DNA from: Spirochaetota bacterium
GTDB lineage: Bacteria > Spirochaetota > UBA4802 > UBA5368
Length of the DNA: 62,206 bases
Reading direction: 5' to 3'
NCBI GenBank assembly: GCA_035477215.1
Contig: DATIKU010000019.1
Location: forward strand, 1-62,206
In this document: positions 20,082-28,129 of the stretch, one piece after another
Position numbering within the stretch: the stretch's first letter is position 1
Layout: each line of letters opens with the position of its first letter
Position numbers and translations under genes: made by a program
The notes under the pieces: model-generated
Databases searched by the model: none
What the model was told of the DNA's origin: nothing
The model's input: the letters and a program-made list of their open reading frames with translations, nothing else

Positions 20082-20396
20082 TTACTTGATAACGAGGTCC
20101 TGTATCTTTACCTGAAGATAACGCGGGCGAAAACCAAGGGTGCGGGTATAATTCTTTCTTCTTTTAAACTTGATCCCGCGGACCTTTTTCCCGTTTATCT
20201 CTTTAAGAATCGCGGCCGAAACCTTCACATTGCTCAGATACGGCCGACCGACCATGATTCTCTCTCCATCTACGATCATGAGCACCTTCTCGATGGCGAG
20301 CTTGTCGGTTTTGCCCTGGAGCGTCCGGTCGACATTTAAAACCATGTCTTTTTCGACCTTGTATTGCTTTCCGCCTATTTCAACTATCGCATACAT
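20082..20396 (-). CDS. rplU: 50S ribosomal protein L21
   Basis: 104 residues starting MYAIVEIGGKQYKVEKDM and ending with the basic KFKRRKNYTRTLGFRPRYLQVKI region, both diagnostic of L21, an early-assembly 23S rRNA-binding protein. It is the first protein gene of the rplU-prp-rpmA-obg-proB series and lies about 80 bases downstream of a CAU tRNA gene on the same strand. Confidence 0.98.
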   Translation of the reverse strand: MYAIVEIGGKQYKVEKDMVLNVDRTLQGKTDKLAIEKVLMIVDGERIMVGRPYLSNVKVSAAILKEINGKKVRGIKFKRRKNYTRTLGFRPRYLQVKIQDLVIK

Positions 20397-20452
20397 TGTT
20401 TTCTAACCCTGTTATCCTTAAAATCGCGTTTGCTGTGCCCGCATAACAACAA

Positions 20453-20469
20453 GGGGAGCTCCACTCCCC
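20453..20469 (-). terminator. possible weak terminator or attenuator between tRNA and rplU
   Basis: On the minus strand GGGGAG-TGGAG-CTCCCC forms a 6-bp hairpin followed by TTGTTGTT. It lies directly after the tRNA and before rplU, so it could end the tRNA transcript or reduce readthrough into rplU. The U-tract is imperfect. Confidence 0.4.
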
Positions 20470-20475
20470 CATACG

Positions 20476-20549
20476 TGGGCCCACAAGGATTCGAACCTTG
20501 GACCCCCTGATTATGAGTCAGATGCTCTAACCGACTGAGCTATGGGCCC
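20476..20549 (-). tRNA. tRNA with CAU anticodon (elongator Met or Ile2)
   Basis: A 74-base cloverleaf can be folded: acceptor GGGCCCA/TGGGCCC, D stem GCTC/GAGC, anticodon stem TCTGA/TCAGG with loop CTCATAA (anticodon CAU), T stem CAAGG/CCTTG with loop TTCGAAT. The 3' CCA is not encoded. A CAU anticodon is read as elongator methionine, initiator methionine or, after lysidine modification, isoleucine (AUA); the paired first acceptor base rules against initiator. Sequence alone does not decide between Met and Ile2. A weak promoter (TTGACG, 18 bases, TACCGT) lies upstream on the minus strand. Confidence 0.93.
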
Positions 20550-20711
20550 CGAAGAGGTGACACGGTACAACAATACGGCATTTTTCGTCAACCAAATAAT
20601 TATGTCCTTTCACGCATTCCAAGGCGGTCAGCATCAGGGATTGTGTAAATCTCACCGTTTTCGTCACATGAGAAGGTCTAACTGCGCCAGGCCAGCGTAA
20701 AAACGCGATAA

Positions 20712-21299
20712 TCAGTCGCCGCGCCGGTTCTCCACCACTGCAACATATGGAGAATGGGACCGCCCGAAACCGTAGTAAAACCGTTTTTCGTTGATTTCGA
20801 TGGCGTCATTGTATGCCTCGACCATCCCGACTACATGTATTATGGCCGCGACGACAAAGAGCAGACCCGATACAATCAACATGGATTTCCTTTCCGTACC
20901 CGATGAATCTCCAAGGAGCGCCGCGTATAAATAATAGCCCGACGCGGAATAGCCGACCACCGAAAGCAGGCAGAATGATATGCCTTTGAGATCTTCTTTT
21001 AGATAAATATGACCGCCTCCCGGTATTATCAGGGAAAGCATGCAGGCCAGTCGCGGATCCTTCTCCTGATAAACAGCCTTAGCGTCTCTGCGCTCCTGCG
21101 CCTTGGTCCCCAGTTCATCATAATACTGGGGGGCCGGGCGCTCCCGCTTTCCGGCCGCTTCCTCTACCGTAACTGCGTACAGTGAAGGAACAAGGTGAAA
21201 GTGCGCCATAAACATCCCCATGACGAAGAGGGTGATTCCTCGTTTCCATCCCCCGCGCGGGAAGGTGGAAAAGCCGGCGTTTGTGTGTTCTGCCTTCAT
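20712..21299 (-). CDS. membrane protein, TM2/DUF5683-like
   Basis: 195 residues. An N-terminal hydrophobic segment (~19-42) may be a signal peptide or anchor; a loop rich in charged residues follows, then a pair of membrane segments. The motif LACMLSLIIPGGGHIYLKED resembles the 'PG-G-x-Y' turn of small TM2 or DUF5683-type membrane proteins often found in spirochaetes and Bacteroidetes. Function is unknown. GGAG precedes the ATG. The gene is alone between the tRNA and the cyclase gene, with 100-160 bases on either side. Confidence 0.75.
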   Translation of the reverse strand: MKAEHTNAGFSTFPRGGWKRGITLFVMGMFMAHFHLVPSLYAVTVEEAAGKRERPAPQYYDELGTKAQERRDAKAVYQEKDPRLACMLSLIIPGGGHIYLKEDLKGISFCLLSVVGYSASGYYLYAALLGDSSGTERKSMLIVSGLLFVVAAIIHVVGMVEAYNDAIEINEKRFYYGFGRSHSPYVAVVENRRGD

Positions 21300-21406
21300 T
21301 GCCCGCTCCAGTATATCGTATAAACGGCCCCTCGGTACGTTAATATCCTTTGCAGGCGAATCCTACATCCTTTACCGGAGTAATTGCAAGTACTTTTCCA
21401 CACCCT

Positions 21407-22465
21407 CTATAAAAACGAGACCCTGTTCCTTCCGGTTGCCTTCGATAGATACAACGCCTTATCCGCCCGTTCGATGAAGCTTTTATTATCTTTATCGACG
21501 GAAGGCTTGAATTCTGCAATGCCGAGCGAAATCGTAACACCCAGTGTTTCGCCATCGCATTGCACCTCTGACTTCTCCACATTTATGCGTATTCGCTCCG
21601 CGACTATTATGGCGACGTCACGCGTTGTGCCGGGAAGCACCACCGAGAATTCCTCGCCGCCGTAGCGGGCGGCAAGGTCTATTTGCCGCACGTTCTGCAT
21701 GACTATATTCGCTACATTTTTAAGGACCTCGTCACCGCAGGTATGACCGTGCTCGTCGTTGAATTTTTTAAAATGGTCTATATCTATCATAATTAGCGAC
21801 AGCGGCGTCTTCTGGCGGACCGCCCGCTCCCGCTCCTCTATGAGCGCGGCCTGGAAATAATGGTGTATCTTCAGCCTGGTCATCATATCCGTGGTAGCCA
21901 TTTCATACAGGTATGAGTTTTGTATGGCGATCCCCGCAAGGGTGGATATATTGAGCATGTATTCCTTTTCAGATTCCGTAAACGTTTGTTCGTTGATCCT
22001 CTCACCGAGAACGATGATACCATTCAGCTTTCCTTTGGACTGCAGCGGCACGACCAGTATGGGCATGATCACGTTCATGGTGTCCATGACCGGATCATCG
22101 CCGAAAATCGCGGCAAGTTCGTTCATCGTGAAGCAGCGGAGCTTCTGTTCAAGAAACGCTATGAGTTTTGAATCGACAGGTATTTCATATTCGACGGTGT
22201 GGTCGAGTTCAAAACCTTTATAATTCCGGTGGAGGACGTACGCGTCGGAGCCGATGGTCTTTTTTAGAAAAATGCCGGCCTTGAACAGCTGCATCTGCCC
22301 CATGCAGGTAAGCAGGATCGATTCGATGAGCTTGTTGTAGTCCAGGGTCGAGTTGAGGCCTTTCCCTATTTCTATGAGCTGCTTGAGATCATAAATTTTC
22401 CGCTCGTACTGTTCTATTTCGATCGGCAGCTTGATTTCAACGTCATACTTTTTTTCATCGTTCAT
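21407..22465 (-). CDS. GAF-GGDEF diguanylate cyclase
   Basis: About 352 residues: a coiled N-terminal segment, a GAF sensor domain (~35-190) and a GGDEF domain (~195-350) with the active-site signature RYGGEEF. The inhibitory-site RxxD (RQID) lies five residues before GGEEF, so both catalysis and product feedback should be intact. It makes the second messenger c-di-GMP from GTP. PilZ-type proteins elsewhere in the window are possible receptors. An ATG at 22465 is preferred; a GTG at 22483 would add six residues. It lies about 65 bases after hisA on the same strand and may be co-transcribed with the his genes. Confidence 0.92.
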   Translation of the reverse strand: MNDEKKYDVEIKLPIEIEQYERKIYDLKQLIEIGKGLNSTLDYNKLIESILLTCMGQMQLFKAGIFLKKTIGSDAYVLHRNYKGFELDHTVEYEIPVDSKLIAFLEQKLRCFTMNELAAIFGDDPVMDTMNVIMPILVVPLQSKGKLNGIIVLGERINEQTFTESEKEYMLNISTLAGIAIQNSYLYEMATTDMMTRLKIHHYFQAALIEERERAVRQKTPLSLIMIDIDHFKKFNDEHGHTCGDEVLKNVANIVMQNVRQIDLAARYGGEEFSVVLPGTTRDVAIIVAERIRINVEKSEVQCDGETLGVTISLGIAEFKPSVDKDNKSFIERADKALYLSKATGRNRVSFL

Positions 22466-22531
22466 CAAAGCGGCACCAGGCACATCTTGATCGGTCCGGA
22501 CAGGTCCGGTCCGTTGCGCAGGGCGCGCGCA

Positions 22532-23248
22532 TCAACCCATCGCCAGCGCTTCCGCGGCGTTAACGCGCCCGTCGTAAATCGCCTTACCTACAATGCAGCC
22601 CTTCAGTCCACGCGGGACAAGGGCCGCAAGACGCTCTATATCCTCTATCGACGATACACCGCCCGACGCGATCAGCGAAATACGGCCCACCTCATCGAGT
22701 ATGTTTTCCATCGCCTGTATGTTCGGTCCGCCAAGCATCCCGTCGGTGGAAATATCCGTATAAATGAACTCCACAAGGCCCATTTTTTTCAACTCTTTAA
22801 TCAGGTCAACCGCCGCCACGCTGGTAATGTTTTTCCAGCCCCGGGTCGCCACCATGGAGTTTTTCGCATCAACTCCGGCGACGATAAAACTTCCATACCG
22901 CTCTACGATCGCCTTCGGGTCTCCCTCCAGCACGGCCGTCCCGAGTATGATTCGCGTAATTCCGGCGTTGAGGTATGTCCGCACCGCCTCTAAATCGCGA
23001 ATCCCCCCGCCGATTTCGATTGGAATGGTGAGCGATTTTTGAATCGACATAACAATATCGATGTTGACCGGCCTACCCTCGAAGGCGCCGTCCAGGTCTA
23101 CGACATGAATAAGCTTGGCCCCCATTCGCTGGAATTCAAGCGCCATCGCGACGGGATCGTTCGAATATATCGTTTCTTTTTCCGGATCACCCTGTTCAAG
23201 GCGGACGCATTTGCCGTTTTTAATATCGATTGCGGGTATTACGAGCAT
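22532..23248 (-). CDS. hisA: phosphoribosylformimino-AICAR-phosphate isomerase
   Basis: About 238 residues, a TIM-barrel isomerase of histidine synthesis. It begins MLVIPAIDIKNGKCVRL; the two phosphate-binding halves are seen as GGGIRD and ASGGVSS, with catalytic aspartates in AIDIKNG and YTDISTDGM. The start at 23248 was chosen by family alignment and a GAGGG upstream; the longer frame (from 23386) lies inside hisH. hisA overlaps the end of hisH by 10 bases. Confidence 0.95.
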   Translation of the reverse strand: MLVIPAIDIKNGKCVRLEQGDPEKETIYSNDPVAMALEFQRMGAKLIHVVDLDGAFEGRPVNIDIVMSIQKSLTIPIEIGGGIRDLEAVRTYLNAGITRIILGTAVLEGDPKAIVERYGSFIVAGVDAKNSMVATRGWKNITSVAAVDLIKELKKMGLVEFIYTDISTDGMLGGPNIQAMENILDEVGRISLIASGGVSSIEDIERLAALVPRGLKGCIVGKAIYDGRVNAAEALAMG

Positions 23249-23850
23249 ACCGCCCTCACAAAATTTTCGACTATCCTCAGGCCTGTCCGGTGACTTTTCT
23301 CGGGATGAAACTGCGTTGCGACCAGGTTTCCCCTCCCGACGATGCAGGGGAAACGTACGCCATATTCCACCTCGCCGAGAATCCACTCGGTGTCATCGAC
23401 GGTCGGATAATAGCTGTGAATAAAATAAAAGTAACTGCCCTGGTCTATCCCCGCCAGAAATTGAGAGCTTCCGCTCAACTCGACGCTGTTCCAGCCCATG
23501 TGGGGCACCTTCAGCCGGGTGGATTCAAATCGTACCACCCTGCCTGGAATGACACCAAGACCGCGATTATGACCGAATTCCGCGCTCGATTCGAACAGAA
23601 GCTGGTATCCCAAACATATTCCCAAGAAGTATCCACCGGCTGCAATAAACTCTCTGAGCGGCGAAACCCACCCCTTCTCCACAAGGTGCTGCATCGCCAT
23701 TCCGAACGCCCCGTCACCGGGCATAACGAGCCCGTCCGACGAGCGTATCGATTCAGGATCGCTTGAAACACGCACGTCCGTGGTGTACTTTTCGACGGCT
23801 TTTACCACGGAGCGTAGATTTCCCATCCCATAATCAACGACCGTGATCAT
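23239..23850 (-). CDS. hisH: imidazole glycerol phosphate synthase glutaminase subunit
   Basis: About 203 residues of class-I glutamine amidotransferase. The nucleophile Cys is in GICLGYQLLFE, and the His/Glu pair in TQFHPEKS. It supplies ammonia to HisF in histidine synthesis. The ATG at 23850 (preceded by AAAGGGG) gives the standard MITVVDYGMGN start and overlaps the hisB stop by four bases (ATGA), typical of translational coupling. Its partner hisF is not adjacent; a hisF lies about 38 kb away at the window end. Confidence 0.95.
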   Translation of the reverse strand: MITVVDYGMGNLRSVVKAVEKYTTDVRVSSDPESIRSSDGLVMPGDGAFGMAMQHLVEKGWVSPLREFIAAGGYFLGICLGYQLLFESSAEFGHNRGLGVIPGRVVRFESTRLKVPHMGWNSVELSGSSQFLAGIDQGSYFYFIHSYYPTVDDTEWILGEVEYGVRFPCIVGRGNLVATQFHPEKSHRTGLRIVENFVRAVCS

Positions 23851-24437
23851 GAAATGGTCCCCTTTGTCGAGGGGACGACATCCCCATAGTCCGGCTGGAT
23901 GGTACATGCCCGCCGCAACGCCACGCCCAGCGATTTGAAGACCGCCTCGTGGATGTGGTGACGATTGTCGCCGTAATACAGCAAAACGTGCAGGTTGATC
24001 TCCGCGTTCGCCGAGAATGACCTGAGAAATTCCATCGTCAGTTCTTCACTGTACCGGTTGATGTATCCGCTCAGTTCAGGACCCGTGTATTTAAAATAAG
24101 AGCGCCCCGACAGATCCACTACACTCATCGCCAGCGCATCATCCATGGGAATCACGGCCTGCCCGAAGCGTTCGATTCCGGCCTTTTCGCCGAGTGCCTT
24201 CCTGAGCGCCTTGCCGAAGCATATCCCCGTATCCTCGACGGTGTGATGATCGTCCAGCTTATAATCCCCGGTGCAGGCTATTTCGAGAAAGATATGGCCG
24301 TGACGCGCCGTGGCATCGAGCATATGATCGAAAAAGGGCACGCCCGTACTGATACTCGATTTTTCAGCGGAGTCGAGCACCAGCCGTATGGCTACATCGG
24401 TCTCCGACGTCTTCCGTTTTATTTCCGCTTTTCTCAT
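23847..24437 (-). CDS. hisB: imidazoleglycerol-phosphate dehydratase
   Basis: 196 residues, the monofunctional dehydratase form (no N-terminal phosphatase domain). The manganese-binding histidines are seen in FFDHMLDATARHGH, DDHHTVEDTG and NRHHIHEAVFK. It is the first gene of the hisB-hisH-hisA run, each overlapping the next. Downstream on the same strand is a diguanylate cyclase gene. Confidence 0.96.
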   Translation of the reverse strand: MRKAEIKRKTSETDVAIRLVLDSAEKSSISTGVPFFDHMLDATARHGHIFLEIACTGDYKLDDHHTVEDTGICFGKALRKALGEKAGIERFGQAVIPMDDALAMSVVDLSGRSYFKYTGPELSGYINRYSEELTMEFLRSFSANAEINLHVLLYYGDNRHHIHEAVFKSLGVALRRACTIQPDYGDVVPSTKGTIS

Positions 24438-24468
24438 AATGTTATCATTCCACCCGGTGCGCGCGGGG

Positions 24469-24775
24469 TTATTTCGCTTCCGGTCCTGTGCGGTATATCC
24501 GGTATTCGAAGCCGTGGTTGAAGGTTATCTGCCAGTCGCCGAGGGTCTTATAATAATACGGCCATGCATAGTCAAGCTTTAAAATGATGATCCGATAAAT
24601 CGTAAACCCGGATCTGTATCCAAATCATCGAACTCCCCTGTCTCGGGGTCGATACCATTGAAAGAGTCATCCCCGGTAAAGCCGAAATCGAAAAAAAAAC
24701 GTCTTTATCGACCTTAGTCCACCGAAAAGGGTAGAGCCGGCAGGCAACGATAGCCGTTATGAAAAAAGTCCCCGG
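24469..24775 (-). pseudogene. decayed C-terminal fragment of a predicted outer-membrane protein
   Basis: On the minus strand three successive reading frames carry what looks like one protein tail: RLYPFRWTKVDKDVFF up to a run of nine T (about 24691-24699), then a second frame FDFGFTGDDSFNGIDP followed by ETGEFDDLDTDPG, then a third frame reading LKLDYAWPYYYKTLGDWQ, ITFNHGFEYRIYR and ending at a TAA at 24469-24471. The alternating aromatic, amphipathic pattern is that of beta-barrel strands. There is no good start codon and no single frame spans it, so a gene seems to have been disrupted by at least two frameshifts and a 5' deletion. Sequencing error in the T run is an alternative. Family not determined. 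Confidence 0.4.
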
Positions 24776-24865
24776 CGGCAGGCATATCGGGTTAAATCGC
24801 TCAATCGCAATGCACCTGTAAAAGGTACACTCCCCAATAAAAAACCTAAAGATTTCGTTTTTTGG

Positions 24866-24894
24866 TTGCTTATTGAGACACTGTACCCTATCAA
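24866..24894 (+). promoter_or_regulatory. probable promoter of the 6S RNA
   Basis: TTGCTT (24866-24871) and TATCAA (24889-24894) are 17 bases apart, placing the transcription start near 24901, where the 5' strand of the 6S closing helix begins. The -35 match is weak. Confidence 0.4.
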
Positions 24895-24900
24895 GTAACA

Positions 24901-25085
24901 AGTGCCTGCGGTGCCCGTGATAGGAACCTTATATTTTTGAACCAACACCAAGCGAAAGGGGTCCCCACATCCGCAGGTGGAAATCAGGCTGCCCGAAAGG
25001 GGAGTAGGTTGAAGCAGGCGTGCGGGAACCCACCTGTGATAACAGGTTCAAAATTTCGCTTCCTACACGGCATTCGCGGGTGTTA
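24901..25085 (+). ncRNA. ssrS: 6S RNA (SsrS-like), RNA polymerase regulator
   Basis: A non-coding stretch of about 185 bases whose ends pair into a long, bulged rod as in 6S RNA. The closing helix joins CCTGCGGTG (24905-24913) to CATTCGCGGG (25071-25080) and CGTGATAGG (24916-24924) to CCTACACG (25062-25069), in the same arrangement as the terminal helix of E. coli 6S (CCUGAGAUG with CAUCUCGG). Inside are perfect 9-bp helices TTTTGAACC/GGTTCAAAA (24935-24943 with 25045-25053) and CGCAGGTGG/CCACCTGTG (24972-24980 with 25030-25038), enclosing a large asymmetric bubble. 6S RNA mimics an open promoter and sequesters housekeeping RNA polymerase. It ends about 18 bases before the next gene. Assignment is by structure and terminal sequence, not by covariance search. 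Confidence 0.7.
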
Positions 25086-25102
25086 TAAAAAGAGAACCGC
25101 CC

Positions 25103-26122
25103 ATGGACACCATATTCGGAATCAGATGGAGAATCGCGGACTACACCGAGATTCTGCTGGCATTCATCATTATACTCGTGATACTTACGTTTTTCGGTTT
25201 GCTTCGCTACAACCAGCGCCTTAAAAACGAAAAGATCCAGGCCGAGCAGCTCTTTCTATTCAAAATCAAACAGCTCGGCCTCAGCAATTTTCAGGTGAAA
25301 ATTCTGGACGGGCTGGTGCACACGCTCCGCCTGCCCGACGCGAGCATGATTCTCGAAAACCAGGGCCTTTTCGAATCCGCCATCGGAAGTTTCCTGGCAT
25401 ACCTCAAATCGCGCGGTGAAAAAGAGGATTCTCTCACATCCATTTGCCGCGATCTTATCATCACCTACGAGAAACTCTACAACCAGTCCACCTTTAGAAC
25501 GCCTCTCCAGATGATAACCGAAATGGAAATCGGCCTGCTTCTTTTCATCACGACGAAAAGCGGGACCATCTTCATCGGCAAAATCACTCAAATCGAACCC
25601 GGACAACTTACGCTCGCCACATTCCGAAGCACTCGCGAAATCAACATCCTGGAGGGAACCGATGCGGACGCGTTTGTCTGGAGAGCGGGAGACGCTGAAT
25701 ATTCTTTTAAAACCAGGACTCTTTCCATCGCCGACAAATCCGTCTCGATACTGCTGCCGGAAGAATTCAACAGGGGAAAGGAAGTTCGACATCCCTTCAT
25801 CGACACCATCATCCCCTGCACCATCACCAAGATCGCCGCGGCCCAGCTGGATTCCATAAAAAACGATACCGCTCCACTCAGTGCCGTCATCCATAAGATC
25901 CACCAGGACGAGCTTATCGTACGCACATCCAGAAAACTCGATTACCGCCAGTCATACACCATAGACTTCATACTTTCCGATTTCAAGATGCGCATTACCG
26001 CCATCGTCATCGCCGACAGGACCATCCAGGAGGAAAATGTCTTTTACCTCACGTTCAGATATACCGAAATATCCGAAGCCGCCAGGAGCCTTTTAAAGAA
26101 ATACATCCAGGAACACCTGTAA
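25103..26122 (+). CDS. membrane-anchored protein, possibly PilZ-like
   Basis: 339 residues with one N-terminal membrane helix (~16-36) followed by a charged linker, a helical region (~45-140) and a beta-rich C-terminal half. Part of this half (MEIGLLLFITTKSGTIFIGKI) resembles the N-terminal domain of YcgR-like proteins, and RGKEVRHPF resembles the arginine motif of PilZ domains, but the usual 'D-x-S-x-x-G' motif is not clear. A c-di-GMP receptor role is therefore only a suggestion. It starts about 18 bases after the 6S RNA and may be expressed by readthrough from it, as ygfA is from ssrS in E. coli. Confidence 0.7.
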   Translation: MDTIFGIRWRIADYTEILLAFIIILVILTFFGLLRYNQRLKNEKIQAEQLFLFKIKQLGLSNFQVKILDGLVHTLRLPDASMILENQGLFESAIGSFLAYLKSRGEKEDSLTSICRDLIITYEKLYNQSTFRTPLQMITEMEIGLLLFITTKSGTIFIGKITQIEPGQLTLATFRSTREINILEGTDADAFVWRAGDAEYSFKTRTLSIADKSVSILLPEEFNRGKEVRHPFIDTIIPCTITKIAAAQLDSIKNDTAPLSAVIHKIHQDELIVRTSRKLDYRQSYTIDFILSDFKMRITAIVIADRTIQEENVFYLTFRYTEISEAARSLLKKYIQEHL

Positions 26123-26399
26123 GGACTGAGATCGATACAAATAAACAGGGAGGGTGTCCAAAAGGGTATCCTCATTTCATATTGTTAGGTGGGATAATTC
26201 TTCAAGAGGACCATCCGTCCCGGTTGAATAAATGCGAGGAGCTGGAGCGGATATGCAATGATGCGATGGGGGTTGATTTCCCCGGCCTGCAATTTCCTGA
26301 AAATGAATAGAGCACCGGCCTGAAAAAGGCCAAAGAACGCAACCAGGGCCGACCCTGTTTTGAGTCGGCCCCCGGTATCACAGAGTACCTTTACCCGGA
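26123..26399. other. gap with hairpins and a short open frame
   Basis: No gene is convincing. One frame stays open to a TAG at 26308-26310 and ends with a helical-looking LNKCEELERICNDAMGVDF, without a good start or ribosome binding site. An 8-bp hairpin GGGCCGAC/GTCGGCCC (26346-26371) lies just past the ilvE stop codon but has no U-tract in either direction. Confidence 0.4.
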
Positions 26400-27455
26400 T
26401 CAGATCCTGATCTCGTCAAGCCAGCCAAATTTGTCCTCGGCCTCGCCGGTGCGTATTTTCGAAAGGCGGTCGTAGAGCTTCGTGAGCACCGGTCCCGGCT
26501 GGTCGCCGTTTCCGAAGGTCAAGTCCTTGCCACGGAAATGGATCGTGTTGACGGGAGTAATGACCGCCGCCGTACCCACCGCTCCGACCTCGTCGAAGCT
26601 CTCGACTTCCGCGATGTCTACCGGGCGGCGCTCCACCTTCATTCCCATGTCCTCGGCTATCTGCGCAAGGCTCTTGTTCGTAATGCTTGGGAGGATGGAT
26701 TCCGAATCCGGTGTTATATAGCTGTTCCCCTTGATCGCGATGAAGTTCGATGTGCTGAACTCGTCGACAAAGCGCTTTTCCTTTGGATCGAGGTAGAGCA
26801 CCACCGGATACCCTTTATTCTTTCCGTATGTCTCCCCGCGCAGACCGGCCGCATAGTTGCCGCCGACCTTGCAGTCACCGACCCCCTGGGGGGCCGCACG
26901 GTCATATTCCTCCACGACCAGCGCCTTAACCGCCTTGAAGCCTCCCTTGTAATAGGGACCGACGGGCGTAACGAAGACCAGGAAGATGTATTCCTCCGCG
27001 GGTCCGAGGCCCACCCGGGCGCCGGTGCCGATGATGAGCGGCCGCGCGTACATGCTGGCCCCCTTGCCATAGGGCGGAACGAAGCGGGCGTTGGCCTTCA
27101 CCACCTTGTGTACGGCTTCCCGGAACATCTCGATGGGAACGATAGGCGTGAAAATGCGTTCGGAGCTTTTCTGTAGACGTTTGGCGTTTTCCTCTGTACG
27201 GAAGGCTACGATACGTCCGTCAACCATCTCGAATATCTTGAGTCCTTCGAACGCTTCCTGGCCGTAGTGCAGGCAGGGGGCCGCCATATGCATTGGAATA
27301 AACTCATCGGCGGTCACATCCGCTTCCGACCATTTTCCTTCTCTGAAATAATACCGAACATTGTAATCCGTTTTGACATACCCGAAGGGCAGCTCACCCC
27401 AGTCCAGATCCGCTTTTTGAATCTTCATTGATTTATCCGCTTTCATCGTCTTCAC
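26400..27455 (-). CDS. ilvE: branched-chain amino-acid aminotransferase
   Basis: 351 residues of PLP fold-type IV, of the longer group-II (BCAT-like) branch. Recognisable segments: LHYGQEAFEGLK (substrate loop), GDCKVGGNYAAGL with the PLP-binding Lys, and VDEFSTSNFIAIK. It interconverts branched-chain amino acids and their 2-oxoacids in isoleucine, leucine and valine metabolism. A GTG at 27455 (AAAGG five bases before) or ATG at 27446 could start it. It is single, far from ilvD and leuCD in this window. Confidence 0.94.
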   Translation of the reverse strand: MKTMKADKSMKIQKADLDWGELPFGYVKTDYNVRYYFREGKWSEADVTADEFIPMHMAAPCLHYGQEAFEGLKIFEMVDGRIVAFRTEENAKRLQKSSERIFTPIVPIEMFREAVHKVVKANARFVPPYGKGASMYARPLIIGTGARVGLGPAEEYIFLVFVTPVGPYYKGGFKAVKALVVEEYDRAAPQGVGDCKVGGNYAAGLRGETYGKNKGYPVVLYLDPKEKRFVDEFSTSNFIAIKGNSYITPDSESILPSITNKSLAQIAEDMGMKVERRPVDIAEVESFDEVGAVGTAAVITPVNTIHFRGKDLTFGNGDQPGPVLTKLYDRLSKIRTGEAEDKFGWLDEIRI

Positions 27456-27686
27456 CCGTGCCTTTCAACACTTTGCCTAAACCCCGGCTTCTGGCGCAAT
27501 CCGCAAGATCTCATTCCATATTTCGGGAAAATCCGTGCGCCCAAACCGCGCCATGCGTCCGGATGCAAAGTGTGCACGCTACAGCGGAGAAATAAAATTG
27601 TCAACAAGAAACCGCCGCGGCGCGGCTTTTCATTTGTTTTCTTTAGCGTGCGAGGAAAATGAAGCGCGGAAAGCGCCCGCGTGCAT

Positions 27687-27998
27687 TCAGGGTGTCCGCC
27701 TGTTGTTGATAATGCGGCTTATGGTTTCGAATTCTTCGCCGGTTTCGAGCAGGAATTCGACACCGTACTCGCCGGAGACCTTCCAGACCACCCTCGATTT
27801 AAGGGCCCGGCCCGCGCCGCTTTCGAGATAGAGTGAGATGATATCGCCCGTCCCGAGACTTCCGCCGGATACAATGCAGGCCCCCGTGACGGATACGTTT
27901 TTGAGCGTACACATCACCCTTCGCGACATCTGCTCCGAAAGACAGTAGAAGTCTCGGCCCGCTTCCATCCTCCGGCTTTTTCTTCTTTCTCCGGGCAT
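27687..27998 (-). CDS. PilZ-domain protein
   Basis: 103 residues forming one PilZ domain. The c-di-GMP binding signature is present: RRKSRRMEAG at the N terminus (arginine motif) and NVSVTGACI (D/N-x-S-x-x-G motif) about 25 residues later. Single-domain PilZ proteins act as c-di-GMP receptors for motility, polysaccharide or gene-control outputs; the target is unknown here. About 130 bases separate it from the ABC-ATPase gene upstream on the same strand. Confidence 0.88.
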   Translation of the reverse strand: MPGERRKSRRMEAGRDFYCLSEQMSRRVMCTLKNVSVTGACIVSGGSLGTGDIISLYLESGAGRALKSRVVWKVSGEYGVEFLLETGEEFETISRIINNRRTP

Positions 27999-28129
27999 CT
28001 CATTTCCCCACGATGATTAAACCCTGACACAGCATGTCACAATCCGGGCAGAGGAGCAAGCGGGAAACCGTGGGTGGGGCGAAAGGAATTTTATCCGCGC
28101 GAATGACGGCCGGGCATTCCATACCGGCG

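Noticed and set aside
26179-26310. A short open frame after the membrane-protein gene ending in a helical-looking segment
   Set aside because: No start codon with a ribosome binding site and no family; could be chance or a remnant, too weak to call.
26346-26371. 8-bp hairpin near the ilvE stop as terminator
   Set aside because: No T-tract follows on either strand; listed only as part of the gap.
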